Shown here one piece after another: positions 9,101-20,080 of a stretch of DNA of 64,000 nt (position 1 is its first letter; each line of letters begins with the position of its first letter). The translations under genes were made by a program, and so were the position numbers. Below the pieces are notes generated by a model that searched no databases, was not told the origin of the DNA, and worked only from the letters and a program-made list of their open reading frames with translations. The stretch covers positions 1,401,198 to 1,465,197 of the forward strand of contig NW_004450398.1 of assembly GCF_000321225.1 (NCBI RefSeq), given 5' to 3'. The DNA is from Odobenus rosmarus divergens. Lineage: Eukaryota > Chordata > Mammalia > Carnivora > Odobenidae.

Positions 9101-9818
9101 CAGGCACACCTTGGAGATATGGTTGGTTTTGTTCCAGACCAACGTAGTAAAGCAAATACCGCAATAAAGCAAGTCGGATGATTTTTTTTGTTTCCCAGTG
9201 CATGTCAGAGTTATGTCCACACTATACTGAAGTCTATTAGGTGTGCAATAACATTATGTCTATAAAACAATGCACATGCCTTAATTAAAAAGAAATATTG
9301 CTAAAAAACGCTAGCTGGCTTCTGAGCTTTCAGTGGGTCGTAATCCTTTTGCTGGTGGAGGGTCTTGCCTCGATGTTGACTGATCACGCAGCTGACTGAT
9401 CGGGATGGTGGCTGCTGAAGGTGAGGGTGGCTGTGGCAGGTTCTTAAAAATAAAACAATGAAATCTCCCACATGGATGGATTCTTCTTTCCCTGAATGAT
9501 TTCTCTGTGGCATGGGATGCTCCTTGATCGCGTCTCACCCACAGTAGAACTTCCTTCCAAACTGGGGTCAACCCTCCAAACCCCATCGCTGCTTTATCCA
9601 GTAAGTTCATGTCATATTCTCAGTCCTTTGTTGTCATTTCAACATCTGCATGGCATCTTCAGAAACCACTTTCTTTGCTCGTCCGTGAGAAGCAACTCCT
9701 CATCCCTTCAAGTTGTATCAGGAGATTGCAGCAATTCAAATAGAATAATAATGAAAAAGTTTGAAATACTGCGAGAATTACCAAAATGTGACACAAGAGA
9801 TGCCACCTGAGCAGAAGA
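9101..9818 (-). mobile_element. Tigger1 DNA transposon, internally deleted
   Basis: The terminal sequence CAGGCACACCTTGGAGATAT and the AATAAAGCAAGTC segment match the Tigger1 (pogo-type) end. The following sequence encodes a decayed C-terminal transposase fragment on the minus strand (9311-9610) containing PQPPSPSAA. Near 9725 it jumps to the distal segment AATAATAATGAAAAAGTTTG and GAGAATTACCAAAATGTGAC. Most of the roughly 2.4-kb element is therefore missing, and the far inverted terminus is cut off by the next repeat. Confidence 0.88.
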
Positions 9819-9821
9819 GTA

Positions 9822-10104
9822 TATTCGTTTCCCGGGGCTGCTGGGATAAATGGCCACCAACTGGGTGGCTTTAACACAAGAGAAGTGTCTTCTCTTCCAG
9901 CCCTGGAGGCCAGAGGTCCGCATTCAAGGTGTTGGCAGAGCTGTGTTCCCTCCCAAGGCTCCAGGGAAGGATCTGTTCCCTGCCGCTCCTGGCTGCTGGT
10001 GGCTGGTGGCCATCCTTGGCAACCCTTGGCTTGTGGATGCATCACTCCAGTCTCTGCCACTGCTGTCACGTGCGTTCTCGCGCCCCGCCCCCCAACATTA
10101 TGGT
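9822..10104 (-). mobile_element. ancient interspersed repeat, family not named
   Basis: TCGTTTCCCGGGGCTGCTGG, AACTGGGTGGCTTTAACACA and GGAGGCCAGAGGTCCGCATT belong to a common placental repeat whose 3' end reads as a run-on of this type. Related pieces occur at 11.64, 14.4, 16.2 and, on the other strand, 47.2 kb. I recognise the family but cannot name it safely. It is cut by the L1 that follows. Confidence 0.6.
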
Positions 10105-11640
10105 GGAATCATTGACAAATATAATTATATATATTTAAGGGGTACAATGTGATGATTTGATACACATTATGGAATGATTGTGTGGTAAGAATGCCTAAGA
10201 TCTCCCCTCAGCGATGTGCACGCATATGGTACTGAAACTGTCTTCTCATGCTGTGCATTAGATCCTCAGGACTTCATCTTTTAACTGAAAGATTGTACCC
10301 TTTGACCTCCATCTCCCCATCTGCCCCTCCCCCCAGCTTCTGGCAACCACCATTCTATTCTCTGTTTCTATGCAACTCGCTCTTTTGTTTTAATTCCACA
10401 TATAGGTGATACCATACAGTATTTGTCTTTTTCTGTCTGGTCTATTCCACTTAGCATAATGCGCTCCGACTTCATCCATGTTGCAAATGGCAGGATTTCC
10501 TTCTTTTGTATGGCTGAATAATATTCCAGCATGTGTGTGTGTGCGTGTGTACCACATTTTCTTTATCCGCTCATCCACTGAAGGACATTGAAGTTGTCTC
10601 CATGTCTTGGCTATTATAAATAATGCTGCAGTGACGTAGGGACCCAGATATCACTTCAAGATAGTGATTTCATTTCCTTCAGATCTATACCCAGAAGTGG
10701 GATTGCTGGATCCTACGGGAGTTCTATTTTTTATTTTTTGGGGACCCTCCATACTGTTTTCCGTACTGGCTGAACCAGTTACTTTCCCGCCAGCGGTGCA
10801 CCGAAGTGTCTTTTCTCTACATCTTCACTGACCCTTGTTATCTCTTGTCTTTGAAGACAGCCATCCTAACAGATGTGACGTGGTATCACACTGTGGTTTT
10901 GATTTGCATTTCCCTGATGATGAGTGATGTTGGGCACCTTTTCGTCTACCTGTTGGCCATTCGTATTATCTTCTTTGGAAAAATGTCTGTTCAGGTCCTT
11001 AGCCCGTTTTTTAATTGGATTGTTTGCTTTTTTTGCTGTTGGGTTGTATGAGTCCTTTATATATTTGGGATCCCATTCTGTAGATTGCCTTTCCACTTTA
11101 TTGTTTCCTTTGCTGTGTATAAGCTCTTTAGTTTGATATAGTCCCCCTTGTTTTTTTTTAGCTTTTGTTGCCTGTGCTTTTGGTATCTCATACAAGAAAT
11201 CATTGCCAAGACTAATGTCAAGGAGATTTGCTCCTATGTTTTCTTCTAGAAGTTTTATGGTTTTAGATCTTGTATTTAAGTCTTTGATCCATTTTGAGTT
11301 GATTTTTGTGAGCGGTGTAAGACAGGGGTCTGGTTTCATTCTTTTGCATCAGACACCCAGTTTACCAAATACCGTTTATTTAAGATTTATTTATTTATTT
11401 TAGAGAGAGAAAGAGAGAGGGATAGCACAAGTGAGCCAGCGGAGCCCACTGATGCAGGGCTCACTATGCGGGACTCGATCCCAGGACACTGAGATCATAA
11501 CCCGAGCTGAAATCAAGCGTCAGACATTCAACCGACTGAGACACCCAGTTGTCCCCCAGTAGCATTTATCGAAGACACTTTTTTTTTCACCACTGGCTGT
11601 TCTTGTCGCCCTTGTCAAAAAAACTAGTCAACCATATATG
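10105..11640 (-). mobile_element. L1 LINE, 5'-truncated 3' part (interrupted by a SINE)
   Basis: The 3' UTR begins at AAGGGGTACAATGTGATGAT, followed by ORF2 C-terminal remnants on the minus strand, including LLEENIGANLLDISLGNDF (10866-11339) and a WYTRTHTHAG-type end (10390-10578). Frames are broken by stops. A Can-SINE at 11381-11556 splits the element, and L1 resumes at AGCATTTATCGAAGACAC and ends near 11640. Age is intermediate (L1MA/MB-like). Confidence 0.88.
11381..11556 (-). mobile_element. Can-SINE (tRNA-Lys-derived)
   Basis: Reads antisense: an AAGATTTATTTATTTATTTT tail, then GAGAGAGAAAGAGAGAGGG, GGACTCGATCCCAGGACACT, and the tRNA-like head ending ACCGACTGAGACACCCAGTT. It is inserted in the L1 above. 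Duplicated flanks are imperfect, so it is not among the youngest copies. Confidence 0.92.
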
Positions 11641-11815
11641 GGCTAGTCCCATTCTAACTCAGTAAGGCTTCATCTAAACTTAATCACATCTGCAAAGACT
11701 CTTTTTCGAAATAAGGTCAGATTTATAGTTTCCAAGAATTAGGACTTTAATATATTTGGCGGCGGGGGGGGGGGCGGACACACAAGTCCATCCATAACAA
11801 GGGCATCCAGACAAC
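11641..11815 (-). mobile_element. ancient interspersed repeat fragment
   Basis: TTAATCACATCTGCAAAGAC, TCTTTTTCGAAATAAGGTCA and a final CATCCATAACAAGG belong to the same unnamed family as 9822-10104, here its other half. A G11 run with one C at about 11764-11776 lies inside it. Confidence 0.55.
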
Positions 11816-11819
11816 CAAA

Positions 11820-12740
11820 AAAGTGTATCAAGGTGTATGAATCTTCTGGGGCTTAATTTCTTCATGTAGTAGTACATAACTAAGATTGACCCATACTAGT
11901 TCACTTGTTTTAACTGTCCTGTCATATTCCACCGGGTCAGCGTACAGCTGCTCTCCTGTGGATGGCCTTTTGGGTGGTGTCCAGGCATCTGGAAGTGCTG
12001 TTTGGATGTTCTTGTGAATAGCTCTTGGTACACACATGCAGGATTTCCTCTGGGGTGTTTACCTAGAAATGGAATCACCAGGACTCAGAATATGTGAGTG
12101 TTCAACTTTAGGAGGCAGTAGCAAACAGCTTTCTAGAGTGGTTGTACTGGGGCGCCTGGGTGGCTCAGTCTTTAAGCATCTGCCTTCAGGTCGGGTCATG
12201 ATTCCAGGGTCCTGGGATCGAGCCCCGCATCAGGCTCCCTGCTCCGCGGGAAGCCTACTCCTCCCTCTCCCACTCCCCCTGCTTGTGTTCCCTCTCTCGC
12301 TGTGTCTCTCTCTGTCAAATAAATAAATAAAATCTTTAAAAAAAATAAAATAAAGTGGTTGTACTATTTGCACTCCCCCTGACACTGGGTATTATTGGAT
12401 TTGAAAATGTTTGCCAATTGAGTATAAAGCTGTTTCCAGTTGAGACCTTGATTTGCATTTCCTTGATCACTAATGATGCTGAACATCTTTCTCAACCTAA
12501 GGTCTAAACTAGATTCACCTATACTTTCTACTAAGGTTCTGAAGCTTTGTTTTAGACATTTGAGTTCCTAATCTATAATCAACATCAAGTTCTAAAGGAT
12601 ATTTACCTATAATTTCTACAAAAGATTTTTAAGTGGTTTTTGTTTGTTTTTGACATTTAAGCCTTTAATCCAGAGTTGATTTTTGTATATATGGTATGAG
12701 GTAGGGATTGGTCGTATAACCTTAGGGGCTTTTGTAGGGT
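11820..12740 (-). mobile_element. old L1M LINE fragment
   Basis: CAGGATTTCCTCTGGGGTGT then TTACCTAGAAATGGAATCAC and later GACCTTGATTTGCATTTCCT and CAGAGTTGATTTTTGTATAT are antisense L1 ORF2 3' sequence more diverged than the neighbouring L1. A Can-SINE splits it at 12149-12353. Confidence 0.78.
12137..12365 (+). mobile_element. Can-SINE with 12-bp target-site duplication
   Basis: The SINE body (12149-12353) runs from GGCGCCTGGGTGGCTCAGTC to an AATAAATAAATAAAATCTTT tail. AGTGGTTGTACT occurs exactly at 12137-12148 and 12354-12365, so the insertion is fairly recent. Confidence 0.96.
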
Positions 12741-12799
12741 GACAGGTGTATTTGGGGGACAGTGGGACAGGACATTAGACTGGACTGGCACTCTTGAGT

Positions 12800-12992
12800 A
12801 TACTAGAAATTGCTCACTGGGTTTTGAGTTCAAATTCTGCTTCTCTTATGGATCGCCTGTGAGATCTTATGCTTCAGGTCTGTGAGCCTCCATTTCCTCA
12901 TCTGTAAAATGGGAATTCCAGTGGATACTGCCCTTGGCTGGTTTGGAGATTCCAAGAGTTAAAGTGTGCAGAATGCTCCCCACATTGCTTGG
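12800..12992 (+). mobile_element. MIR SINE
   Basis: GAGTTCAAATTCTGCTTCTC, CTCCATTTCCTCATCTGTAA and AATGGGAATTCCAG follow the sense MIR order. It abuts an antisense MIR. Confidence 0.85.
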
Positions 12993-12994
12993 TA

Positions 12995-13235
12995 CATAGC
13001 ATAAGAACACCAACTAGCATTTATTGAGCACCTGCTATGTGCCAGGTAACTTGGCAAGCACTTTATATGTGTTATTAACTCATGGAACCCCTGGCAACTC
13101 CATGAAATAGATGTTTCCCCCCACCCTTTACAGATGAGGAAACGGAGTCTCAATAGGAGTGAGTAAATCCTCCAAGGGCACACACCTAGCATTCGGCAGA
13201 GGACTTGAACCCTGGCATCACCACCACACATCAAA
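12995..13235 (-). mobile_element. MIR SINE, nearly full length
   Basis: TTATTGAGCACCTGCTATGT, GCCAGGTAACTTGGCAAGCA, CCTTTACAGATGAGGAAACG and GACTTGAACCCTGGCA make up a long antisense MIR. Confidence 0.88.
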
Positions 13236-13730
13236 GCCATCTCCTTCCCTTCCTCCAGCCTCCAGGATCCAGTCCCTGGGGAGTGGAATGGCTGTCTCTC
13301 CAGGAGGAAGTGTCTAAAGGTTGAAATGGAGGAGGGATGGGCAGTGCAGTTGATCCTCCCCTCCCCGCCCCTCGATTCCCCTGGGGCCCCTGCCTTTGAC
13401 TCTGAAGCTGGCGAGAGGCTGGTAGCAAAGTCCATCCATCCTCTTCCTCTAGGGCCGTCGGAAGCCACACAGATGAATCACTGGCCGTAATGTTCCCCCC
13501 GGTGTCATCCGTTACCCACAGCTGCCCTCCTGGGCCTGGGTTGCTTTGGGGTCAGGCAGGAATTACTCCCAAGGCCCAGCTCTCAGGCGTTTTTCTCCAC
13601 AGCTGAGCCCAAGCGCACACAGCTCTCTTCTCTAGATCCGAGGGCTGGGGGCTTCCCGCAAGTGGGGACACAGACTCCAGCATGCGCTGCTGGCCTGGGG
13701 GGTCCGCCGGCAGACAAAGGGCCCTGAGCT
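13236..13730. other. single-copy noncoding DNA
   Basis: Rich in C and G with few CpGs. It contains no recognised repeat, and the frames it opens on the minus strand have no splice-site support. Confidence 0.4.
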
Positions 13731-13734
13731 GCCC

Positions 13735-13850
13735 TTGAGCCCAGCTTTGTCACCTCCCAGTTACCTCTTCTGAGCCTATATTTCCTTATTTGTAAGATGG
13801 GAGTAACTAGCTCTTCCTTGCTGAAAGATGTAGAAATGATCCGCACAGGA
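13735..13850 (+). mobile_element. MIR SINE fragment
   Basis: CACCTCCCAGTTACCTCTTC then TGAGCCTATATTTCCTTATT and TGTAAGATGGGAGTAA is the sense MIR core. Confidence 0.75.
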
Positions 13851-14394
13851 GGCACGAGTAGACCGCAGCTGAGCTCGTTCACTAGAGTTACTATTATTAT
13901 ATTCACGCCTCCGGGGGTTGTGTCCCAGCCCAGCTGAGGGTATAAGGCTGGCATGTCTCCTACAGGAGACAGACCCCCAGTGTACTGCCTGCAAAAAGGA
14001 CTTCTAATCAGCCAATACGTCCCCCCCACAGAAGCTTGTTCGGGATGATGAGTCATGGAATAACTGTTTATTGAACACCTACTGTGTGCCCTGCAAGCTT
14101 CCGTGGTGACTGACAATCATGTCCCTGTATCCACGGCATTTACGGTCCAGCGCCCCAGGAAACGCGGGGTCCTGCTAGGAGACCTCCTGGGGGGTCAGTC
14201 CTCAGCCAGAATGGGGCATGGGCTGGGGGCAGAGGGCTCCCAGGTCTGCCCCTGGGTGGGGTAGGGGCTCATGCACACCCATCCCTGAAACCGTACAAAG
14301 TTCACATCCCCCACACCTGCCCATTGGAAGGCCCTGCCTGAGGGGCAGGGGTAAGCATGGAGCTGCTGGGATCATGCAGACTCATTTTTGTCTT
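13851..14394. other. mostly single-copy DNA with an L2/MIR scrap
   Basis: Positions 14060-14150 carry TTTATTGAACACCTACTGTG and ATCATGTCCCTGTATCCACG, an antisense L2 3' scrap. The remainder is unclassified. Confidence 0.5.
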
Positions 14395-14870
14395 ATGGCA
14401 TGTATTAGTTTCTTGCTACATAACAAACCACCCCAACCCTCAGCAGATGACGTTTTTCCTCATAGCCTCTGTGGGTCCGGCGTTCAGGAGGGGCTCCGCT
14501 GGTTGGTTCTGGCTCAGAGTCTCTCATGAGGTTGCAGACAAGATGCCAGCCAGGGCTGTGGTCACAGGAAGGCCTGACAGGCTGGAGGACCCATTTCCAT
14601 GTGCCTCACTCACCTGGCTGTGGGAGGGAGGCCTCTGCTCTTGAGCGTCCTCACAACATGGCAGCCGGCTTCCCCCAGCCTGAGTGATTCCAGATGGGGA
14701 GCAAGAAGAAGGACGCCTTGTATGAGCTCATCACACAAGTCACCGTCCCTCATTCCCACTGTATTCTGTTCCCTGGAAGTGGGTCACTAAGGCCAGCCCA
14801 TGCTCAGGGGGGCAGCTCCACTTTTTGAAGGAAGGGATGTCAAGGAATTTGTAGGTCTATTTTAAAATCC
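14395..14870 (-). mobile_element. ancient interspersed repeat, family not named
   Basis: GTATTAGTTTCTTGCTACAT and AACAAACCACCCCAACCCTC begin a long old repeat that runs through TCCTCACAACATGGCAGCCG to GTCAAGGAATTTGTAGG. Its start resembles that of the other copies in the window, but its body diverges and it may be a different subfamily. Confidence 0.55.
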
Positions 14871-14871
14871 C

Positions 14872-15020
14872 CATATTGGGTGACCTTGGGCAAGTCCCTT
14901 CTGTGTGAGCCTCAGTCTCCTCATCTGTGAGATGGGGGTAATGAGTCATAGCCCCTACCTGGCAGGGCCTTTGGGAAGTTGAGACAAGAAGATACAAGTG
15001 CAGAGCCTGTTGTGTTAGTG
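14872..15020 (+). mobile_element. MIR SINE
   Basis: GGGTGACCTTGGGCAAGTCC, CTCAGTCTCCTCATCTGTGA and GATGGGGGTAATGAG are sense MIR core landmarks. Confidence 0.85.
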
Positions 15021-15094
15021 ACACCCCCAGTAAACCCAGGTGGTTGATACCACTGTGGGTATTTAAAGGGATTTATCCAGGACCAGCCCCTTTA

Positions 15095-15262
15095 AAAATA
15101 AATAAATAAAACAATCAAGTGGAGAGGGGGTATATGTTAAAATGATTGGCCATGAGTTGATGGTTGTGTGGAGGGGAAGGATGGTGTGTGGAGGCTCCCT
15201 TTATTATCGTCTGTGACTTTGTATATATTTGAAATTTTCCATAAGAAGTTTTTTTAAAAAAT
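15095..15262 (+). mobile_element. old L1 3' end-like fragment
   Basis: TTTGTATATATTTGAAATTT then TCCATAAGAAGTTTTTTTAA matches the A-rich 3' terminus of old L1M elements. The AATAAATAAATAAA stretch at the left may belong to a different insertion. Confidence 0.5.
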
Positions 15263-15534
15263 GGTGTGAGCCCAATGTGCCCATTTTACAGATGGACAAA
15301 CACCAGAAGCAGGCAGGAGGATTGGAGTATGAGTGGGGGTACGTAGGGCTGGACTGGGGCCCCACGTGTGTTTTGTTCATCCTCGGGAAGGGGCTCGTGC
15401 ATGGACTCTGGGGCCTGCTTCCCTGCCTGAACCTGGGTGTGGAGAGGGATCTCCCCTGCCATCTGAGTCCCAGATCTCCAGCAATCCATCCATCTGAGAG
15501 CACCTGGTGCCTAACTATTACGCCCATACCTGTG

Positions 15535-15773
15535 AGAGGCATCTTTTTTAAAAGATTTTATTTATTTTATTGTATTTATTTAGAGAGCGATCAAGTGCAG
15601 GGGGAGGGGCAGAGGAAGAGAGAGAGGGAGAGAGAATCCTAAGCAGACTCACACTGAGTGCAGAACCCAATGCAGGTCTCGATCTCACAACCCTGAGATC
15701 ATGACCTTAGCCGAAATCAACAGTCGGACACTTAGCCAACTGAGCCACCCAGGTGTCCCTAGAGGCATCTTTT
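15535..15773 (-). mobile_element. Can-SINE with 13-bp target-site duplication
   Basis: The SINE occupies 15548-15760 with its T-rich tail at the left and ACTGAGCCACCCAGGTGTCC at the right. AGAGGCATCTTTT flanks it at 15535-15547 and 15761-15773. Confidence 0.95.
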
Positions 15774-15839
15774 AAGTGTATAAATATTAATGTTGTTTTG
15801 ACAAGGGGTATATTTTATTCTTTTTTATTTTAGATCTTT

Positions 15840-16030
15840 TTTTTTTTCCAAAGAAGATACTTGTTCATGGTAAAATCAAAGGGACAAGCCAGGCTCCCTC
15901 CCTTCTGTCCTCCAGTCACTTCCCAAAGACAACTATTGAATTTCTTTATTCAACAGGTGTTTGTTGAACAGCTACTATGTGCCAGACACTGTGCTAGGTG
16001 TGATGTCCACTAGAAATATGATATGAGCCC
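15840..16030 (-). mobile_element. L1M and L2 remnants
   Basis: CATGGTAAAATCAAAGGGAC then CCTCCAGTCACTTCCC resembles old L1M. CAGGTGTTTGTTGAACAGCT then ACTATGTGCCAGACACTGTG at 15953-15998 is an antisense L2 3' end. Confidence 0.6.
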
Positions 16031-16204
16031 CGAATGAGAACCACACGTGAAATTTGAGATTTTTAAGGAGCCACATTTAAAAAACGTAGAAACAGGTGAA
16101 ATTAATTTTAATAATGTATTTTTTGTAGCTTCATATATCCAAATCCGGGGTATGGAAGCGGTATAAAAATTATTGAGATAACTTACATTGTTTTTTTTTT
16201 TTGC

Positions 16205-16400
16205 ACTGAACTAGTCTGCTCGGGCCGCCATAACAAAATCCCACAGGCTGGGGGTTCAGACAACAGAAATGTCCGTTCTCACGGCTCTGTAGACAGTAAA
16301 TCCGAGCTCGAGGTGCTGGCGGGGCAGGTTTCTCTCCCTCTTTCCTAATCTCTTCTTACAAGGATAGCAGGCAGATTCGGGCCCATCTTAACTGCCTCAT
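16205..16400 (-). mobile_element. ancient interspersed repeat fragment
   Basis: AACTAGTCTGCTCGGGCCGC and CATAACAAAATCCCACAGGC, then ACAACAGAAATGTCCGTTCT, match the unnamed family seen at 9.8 kb. Confidence 0.6.
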
Positions 16401-16404
16401 TTTA

Positions 16405-16598
16405 CCTTTTTTTTTTTTTTAATATTTATTTATTTGACAGAGACAGAGAGATCACAAGTAGACAGACAGGCAGAGGGAGAGGGAGAAGCAGGCTCCCCGC
16501 TGAGCAGGGAACCTGATGTGGGGCTCGATCCCAGGACCCTGGGATCATGACCTGAGCTGAAGGCAGACACTTAAGCGACTGAGCCACCTAGGTGCCCC
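16405..16598 (-). mobile_element. Can-SINE
   Basis: The T14 run and TATTTATTTATTTGACAGAG are followed by GGGGCTCGATCCCAGGACCC and CGACTGAGCCACCTAGGTGC. It stands directly against a second, older SINE of the same orientation. Confidence 0.93.
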
Positions 16599-16702
16599 AA
16601 GATTTTATTTTTAAGTAATTTCCACACCCAGCCTGGAACTTGAAGCCACAACCCCAAGATCAAGAGTTGCATGCTCCACCGACTGAGCCAGACAGGCACC
16701 CT
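16599..16702 (-). mobile_element. older tRNA-derived carnivoran SINE, short form
   Basis: AAGATTTTATTTTTAAGTAA, CTTGAAGCCACAACCCCAAG and ATCAAGAGTTGCATGCTCCA end with CGACTGAGCCAGACAGGCAC. It has the tRNA-like head but lacks the CT-rich body, unlike the standard Can-SINE beside it. Confidence 0.8.
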
Positions 16703-17760
16703 GACATATAACATATTAATTTCAGATATACAACATAATAATTTGATATTTGCATGTATTGCAAAATGATCAACGCAATAAGATTCCCTAACATCAGTCA
16801 CCACACACACAGTTACAGTTTTGCTTTTTTGTGATGAGAGCTTTTAAGATCTATTCTCTTAGCAACTCTCAAATATACAAGACGGTATTATTAACTGTAG
16901 TCACCATGCTTTATATGACATCCCCAGGACTTAGTTATCTTATAACTGGAAATTTGTACCTGTTGACCACCTTCACCCATCTCAGCCCCTGCCCCACCCC
17001 TCCCCCCAGCTGTTCTTTGTTCTTTGTTTGTGGCAACCCCCAGTCTGTTCTTTGTTTCTATGATTTAGTGTTTTTAGATTCCACGTGTAAGTGAGGTCAT
17101 ACAGCATTTGTCTTTCTCTGTCTTATTTCACTTAGCATAATGCCCTCAAAGTTCCATCCATGTGGTTGCAGCTGGCAGGATTTCTTTCTTTGCTTTATGG
17201 CTGAATGGTATTCCACTGTATACGTATACACCGCATCTTCTTTATCCATTCATCCGTCGATGGACACTTAGGTTGTTTCCATGTCTTGGCTGTTGGAAAT
17301 AGTGCTGCAATGAATCCATATCTTTTTGAGATAGTGATTTCATTTCCTTTGGATCTATACCCAGAAGTGGAATTGTTGGATCATGTGGTAGTTCTATTTT
17401 AATTTTTTTGAGAAAGCTCCATACTGTTTTCCACAGTGGCTGAACCAATTTACATTCCCAACAGTGCAGGAGGGTTCCTGTTCTCCACATCCTCGCCAAC
17501 ACCTGTATCCTGTCTTTTTTGGAATAGCCATTCTGCAGGTGTGAGGTGATCCCTCATCGTGGTTTTGATTTGCATTTCCTTGGTGATTCGTGATATTGAG
17601 CACCTTTTCATGTACCTTGTACTTGTGTGCATACTTGGCAAGTACTTTCACAAACTTGGCCATCTGTATGTCTTCTTTGGAAAAATGTCTATTCAGATCC
17701 TCTGCCCATTTTTAAATCACTTTTTTTTTTTTTTGCTATTGAGTTGTATGAATGAGAGAT
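16703..17760 (-). mobile_element. L1 LINE, 5'-truncated 3' part
   Basis: Antisense L1 3' UTR and ORF2 C-terminus. On the minus strand, 17242-17502 shows ECKLVQPLWKTVWSFLKK and DPTIPLLGIDPKEMKS, conserved ORF2 C-terminal segments. Stops and frame changes break it into three frames. It is truncated at about 17.75 kb. Confidence 0.9.
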
Positions 17761-18045
17761 CCCCATTTTTAAAACTACAGATGGTAATATTCCATACATG
17801 CTGTTCTTTGCTTTTCTCATTTGAAAATAGATCTCAAAACTCGCTTCCCATCATCCTGCATAGATATGCCTTATTCTTTTTGATTTCTTGATTTTAAAGA
17901 ATAATTTGAAACATATAAAAGCATGGTGCTGCTGAGCTAGAATCACAGAACCTGGCGTTTGTTGAGCGCTGACCGCCCCGAGCTCCGGTCACCTCATCCA
18001 GTCGTCCCCACAATCCCACAAGTGGGTGCTTTTCCCCCCCAAAAA
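17761..18045 (-). mobile_element. L1M scrap followed by MIR scrap
   Basis: AATATTCCATACATGCTGTT up to about 17900 resembles old L1M. GTTTGTTGAGCGCTGACCGC then GTGGGTGCTTTT at 17955-18035 is a degenerate antisense MIR. Confidence 0.5.
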
Positions 18046-18884
18046 TTCAAGTTCATGAGCTGCTTTTATAAGAAGGTAGAAAATAAAAAACCACTAGCTT
18101 TCAAGGAAATGTCAATTCCTGGATCATAGAACTGCCAGATGATAGGGTCTGCGAGACTTCCGTGTCAAGATTAACAGAATAATAAAATACTAATGTATAG
18201 TGTTATCATATTTCATTAATATGGAGTAGTATTATAATAGAGCAATATATGAGCAAGAATATAATATCATCAGGAGGAGCTGAGAACTGGGCTGGCTCCC
18301 AGTGGTTCCCTGTCGTTCCCACAGGAACTGAGACTGGGGCTGGTTCTGGGGCTGTACTGTGGACACGGTACCAGAGCCCAAGGGTCCAGGCAGGACTCTG
18401 CCCCCCTTGGATCTCACTCGAGGCAGGAAGAAGCTTCTAGAAGGGAAAGTGGTGCCAGGAATCAACCTGGAACTGGCCTATCGGCCTTCACATGTGAAAT
18501 GAGAGATGGGTAGAGGGCACATTCCTATACCACAGCCCACCTTCTAAGCTCCAGAACCTTCTGGGCCCTGGGCCAGCTACTTTTTCCTGTTTGGGGGTAG
18601 GGGTGGTCGTTCTGAGCCAGCAGGCTCTGTCAGGACATCCTCGGGGCCTCTGCCAATGCTGGGATCCCAGGCAGTGTGCCTGCCCTGTCAGGGGCTCCCT
18701 GTAATTCTAGAATGGGCTGACGGGATGACCACAGTACCTGCCTCTGAGGTACAGCGAGGGTGTAGCTTACATGGGTAGCTGATACTGTTGTGAGCATCTT
18801 GAGCCCCGACAGGCCCTGTGTGACCCAGGGAGGGGCTTTGCCCAGAACCAGACTGCCCCTGTGGAACGGGCTCTTCAGGGAACG
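18046..18884. other. single-copy noncoding DNA
   Basis: An AT-rich patch at 18160-18290 leads into GC-rich sequence. No repeat family or exon was recognised. Confidence 0.45.
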
Positions 18885-19010
18885 TTGTTCTGGGCTCTAA
18901 GCCACGCAGGCTGTCGGTTCAGACCTGACTGTGCCTCATCCCAGCTCTGACACCCCCACCTCTCCGCGCCCCAGTTTCTCCATCTGTGTGTAGCATGGGC
19001 TTGGTCCAGG
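18885..19010 (+). mobile_element. MIR SINE
   Basis: GGTTCAGACCTGACTGTGCC then a degraded middle and CCCAGTTTCTCCATCTGTGT match sense MIR. Confidence 0.7.
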
Positions 19011-19279
19011 GGCAGCCTGAGCCCTTGGGCAGAACTCTGGTCAACAGGGGCGTGCAAGAAACTGAGAATCATTTCTGAGTAGAGCTGGTAGCCCCGCAGG
19101 GCTCCCTGATTCCTGACGCACTGAGGAACCCCCGCCCGCCCTGCGCTGGGCCCCTGCCAGGCCCTGTCCCTGCCGCTCTGGCCCCCGAGGGAAGAGGTTG
19201 GGGCTGGTGAGCACGTTTCCAGCAGGTCCTGAACTGCCAGGCTGGGAGGCCAGAGCGAACTGAGCGGCTGAGGCAGGAA

Positions 19280-19620
19280 GGTGGCTCTTGGCTCCGAGTC
19301 TCCTAGGGCCTCTGCCTTTCCACCTGTCCTTGGTCCCTCTGTCCTCTCCCTCCCTCCCCGCATTGCAATATGCGTCGCCACAGCCACTCCTGTCTTCCCC
19401 CGTCTGGTCTTTGCACATGGGCCGCTCCCACAGCCCGCGGGCCCCCTCCCCAGCCTTTCAGGCCCCCCACCCATGGTCTAAGGCTCTGCCCGGGAAGCCC
19501 TCCCTGAGCTCCTGCTCTGCGGGCCCCGTAAGAGTGGATTCTCAGGTAGTGCTTGCATGTATGTGTGAACATGTCTCTCTGGCCCCCAAACTCGGAGATA
19601 CCAGGTGCGGTCCTGGGAGA
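19280..19620 (+). mobile_element. L2 LINE 3' region
   Basis: GTCTTTGCACATGGGCCGCT, AAGCCCTCCCTGAGCTCCTG and a trailing diverged portion follow the L2 order seen in many mammals (TTTGCAC..TTCC, then GGAAGCCTTCCCTGA). Confidence 0.6.
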
Positions 19621-19789
19621 AGCAGGGAAGAGAGGTTGCCCACCCCCCGGGGCACTTGCGGTCTCTGGGGAGGCAGACGTTAAACATATACTTCTATAAT
19701 TACCCCACACAGCCCCTGAAGGAAAATATGGTGCCGTGAGAGTGTGTAACGGAGGGGATGCGAACCGGCCAGGGGTCTGAGAAGGTCCC

Positions 19790-20080
19790 CTGGATGTTTA
19801 AGCCTAATCTGAAAGCTGAGAAAGAACAACCAACCAGGCCAAAGGAATGACAGGTGCAAAGGCCCAGTGGTCATGGAGGACACAGAGGGGAACATGTGGG
19901 AGACGCCACAGACACACAGAGATCGGGGTGGGAGGCTGGGGGCAGAGGCGAGAGAGGGTGGCTGAACTGTACCCTCAGAGAAATGCGAGGGCACTAAAGG
20001 ATTTGCTGTCCCCGGGGAAGATGGGACCCCAGTCAGATGTTAAAAAGCATACCATGTTGGTCTGCCCTTATGGAAAACAG
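19790..20080 (-). mobile_element. L2-like fragment
   Basis: GAAAGCTGAGAAAGAACAAC, GGAATGACAGGTGCAAAGGC and CCAGTGGTCATGGAGG resemble the antisense L2 segment usually ending GGAACAGCATGTGCAAAGGC. The downstream portion is weak. Confidence 0.55.
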
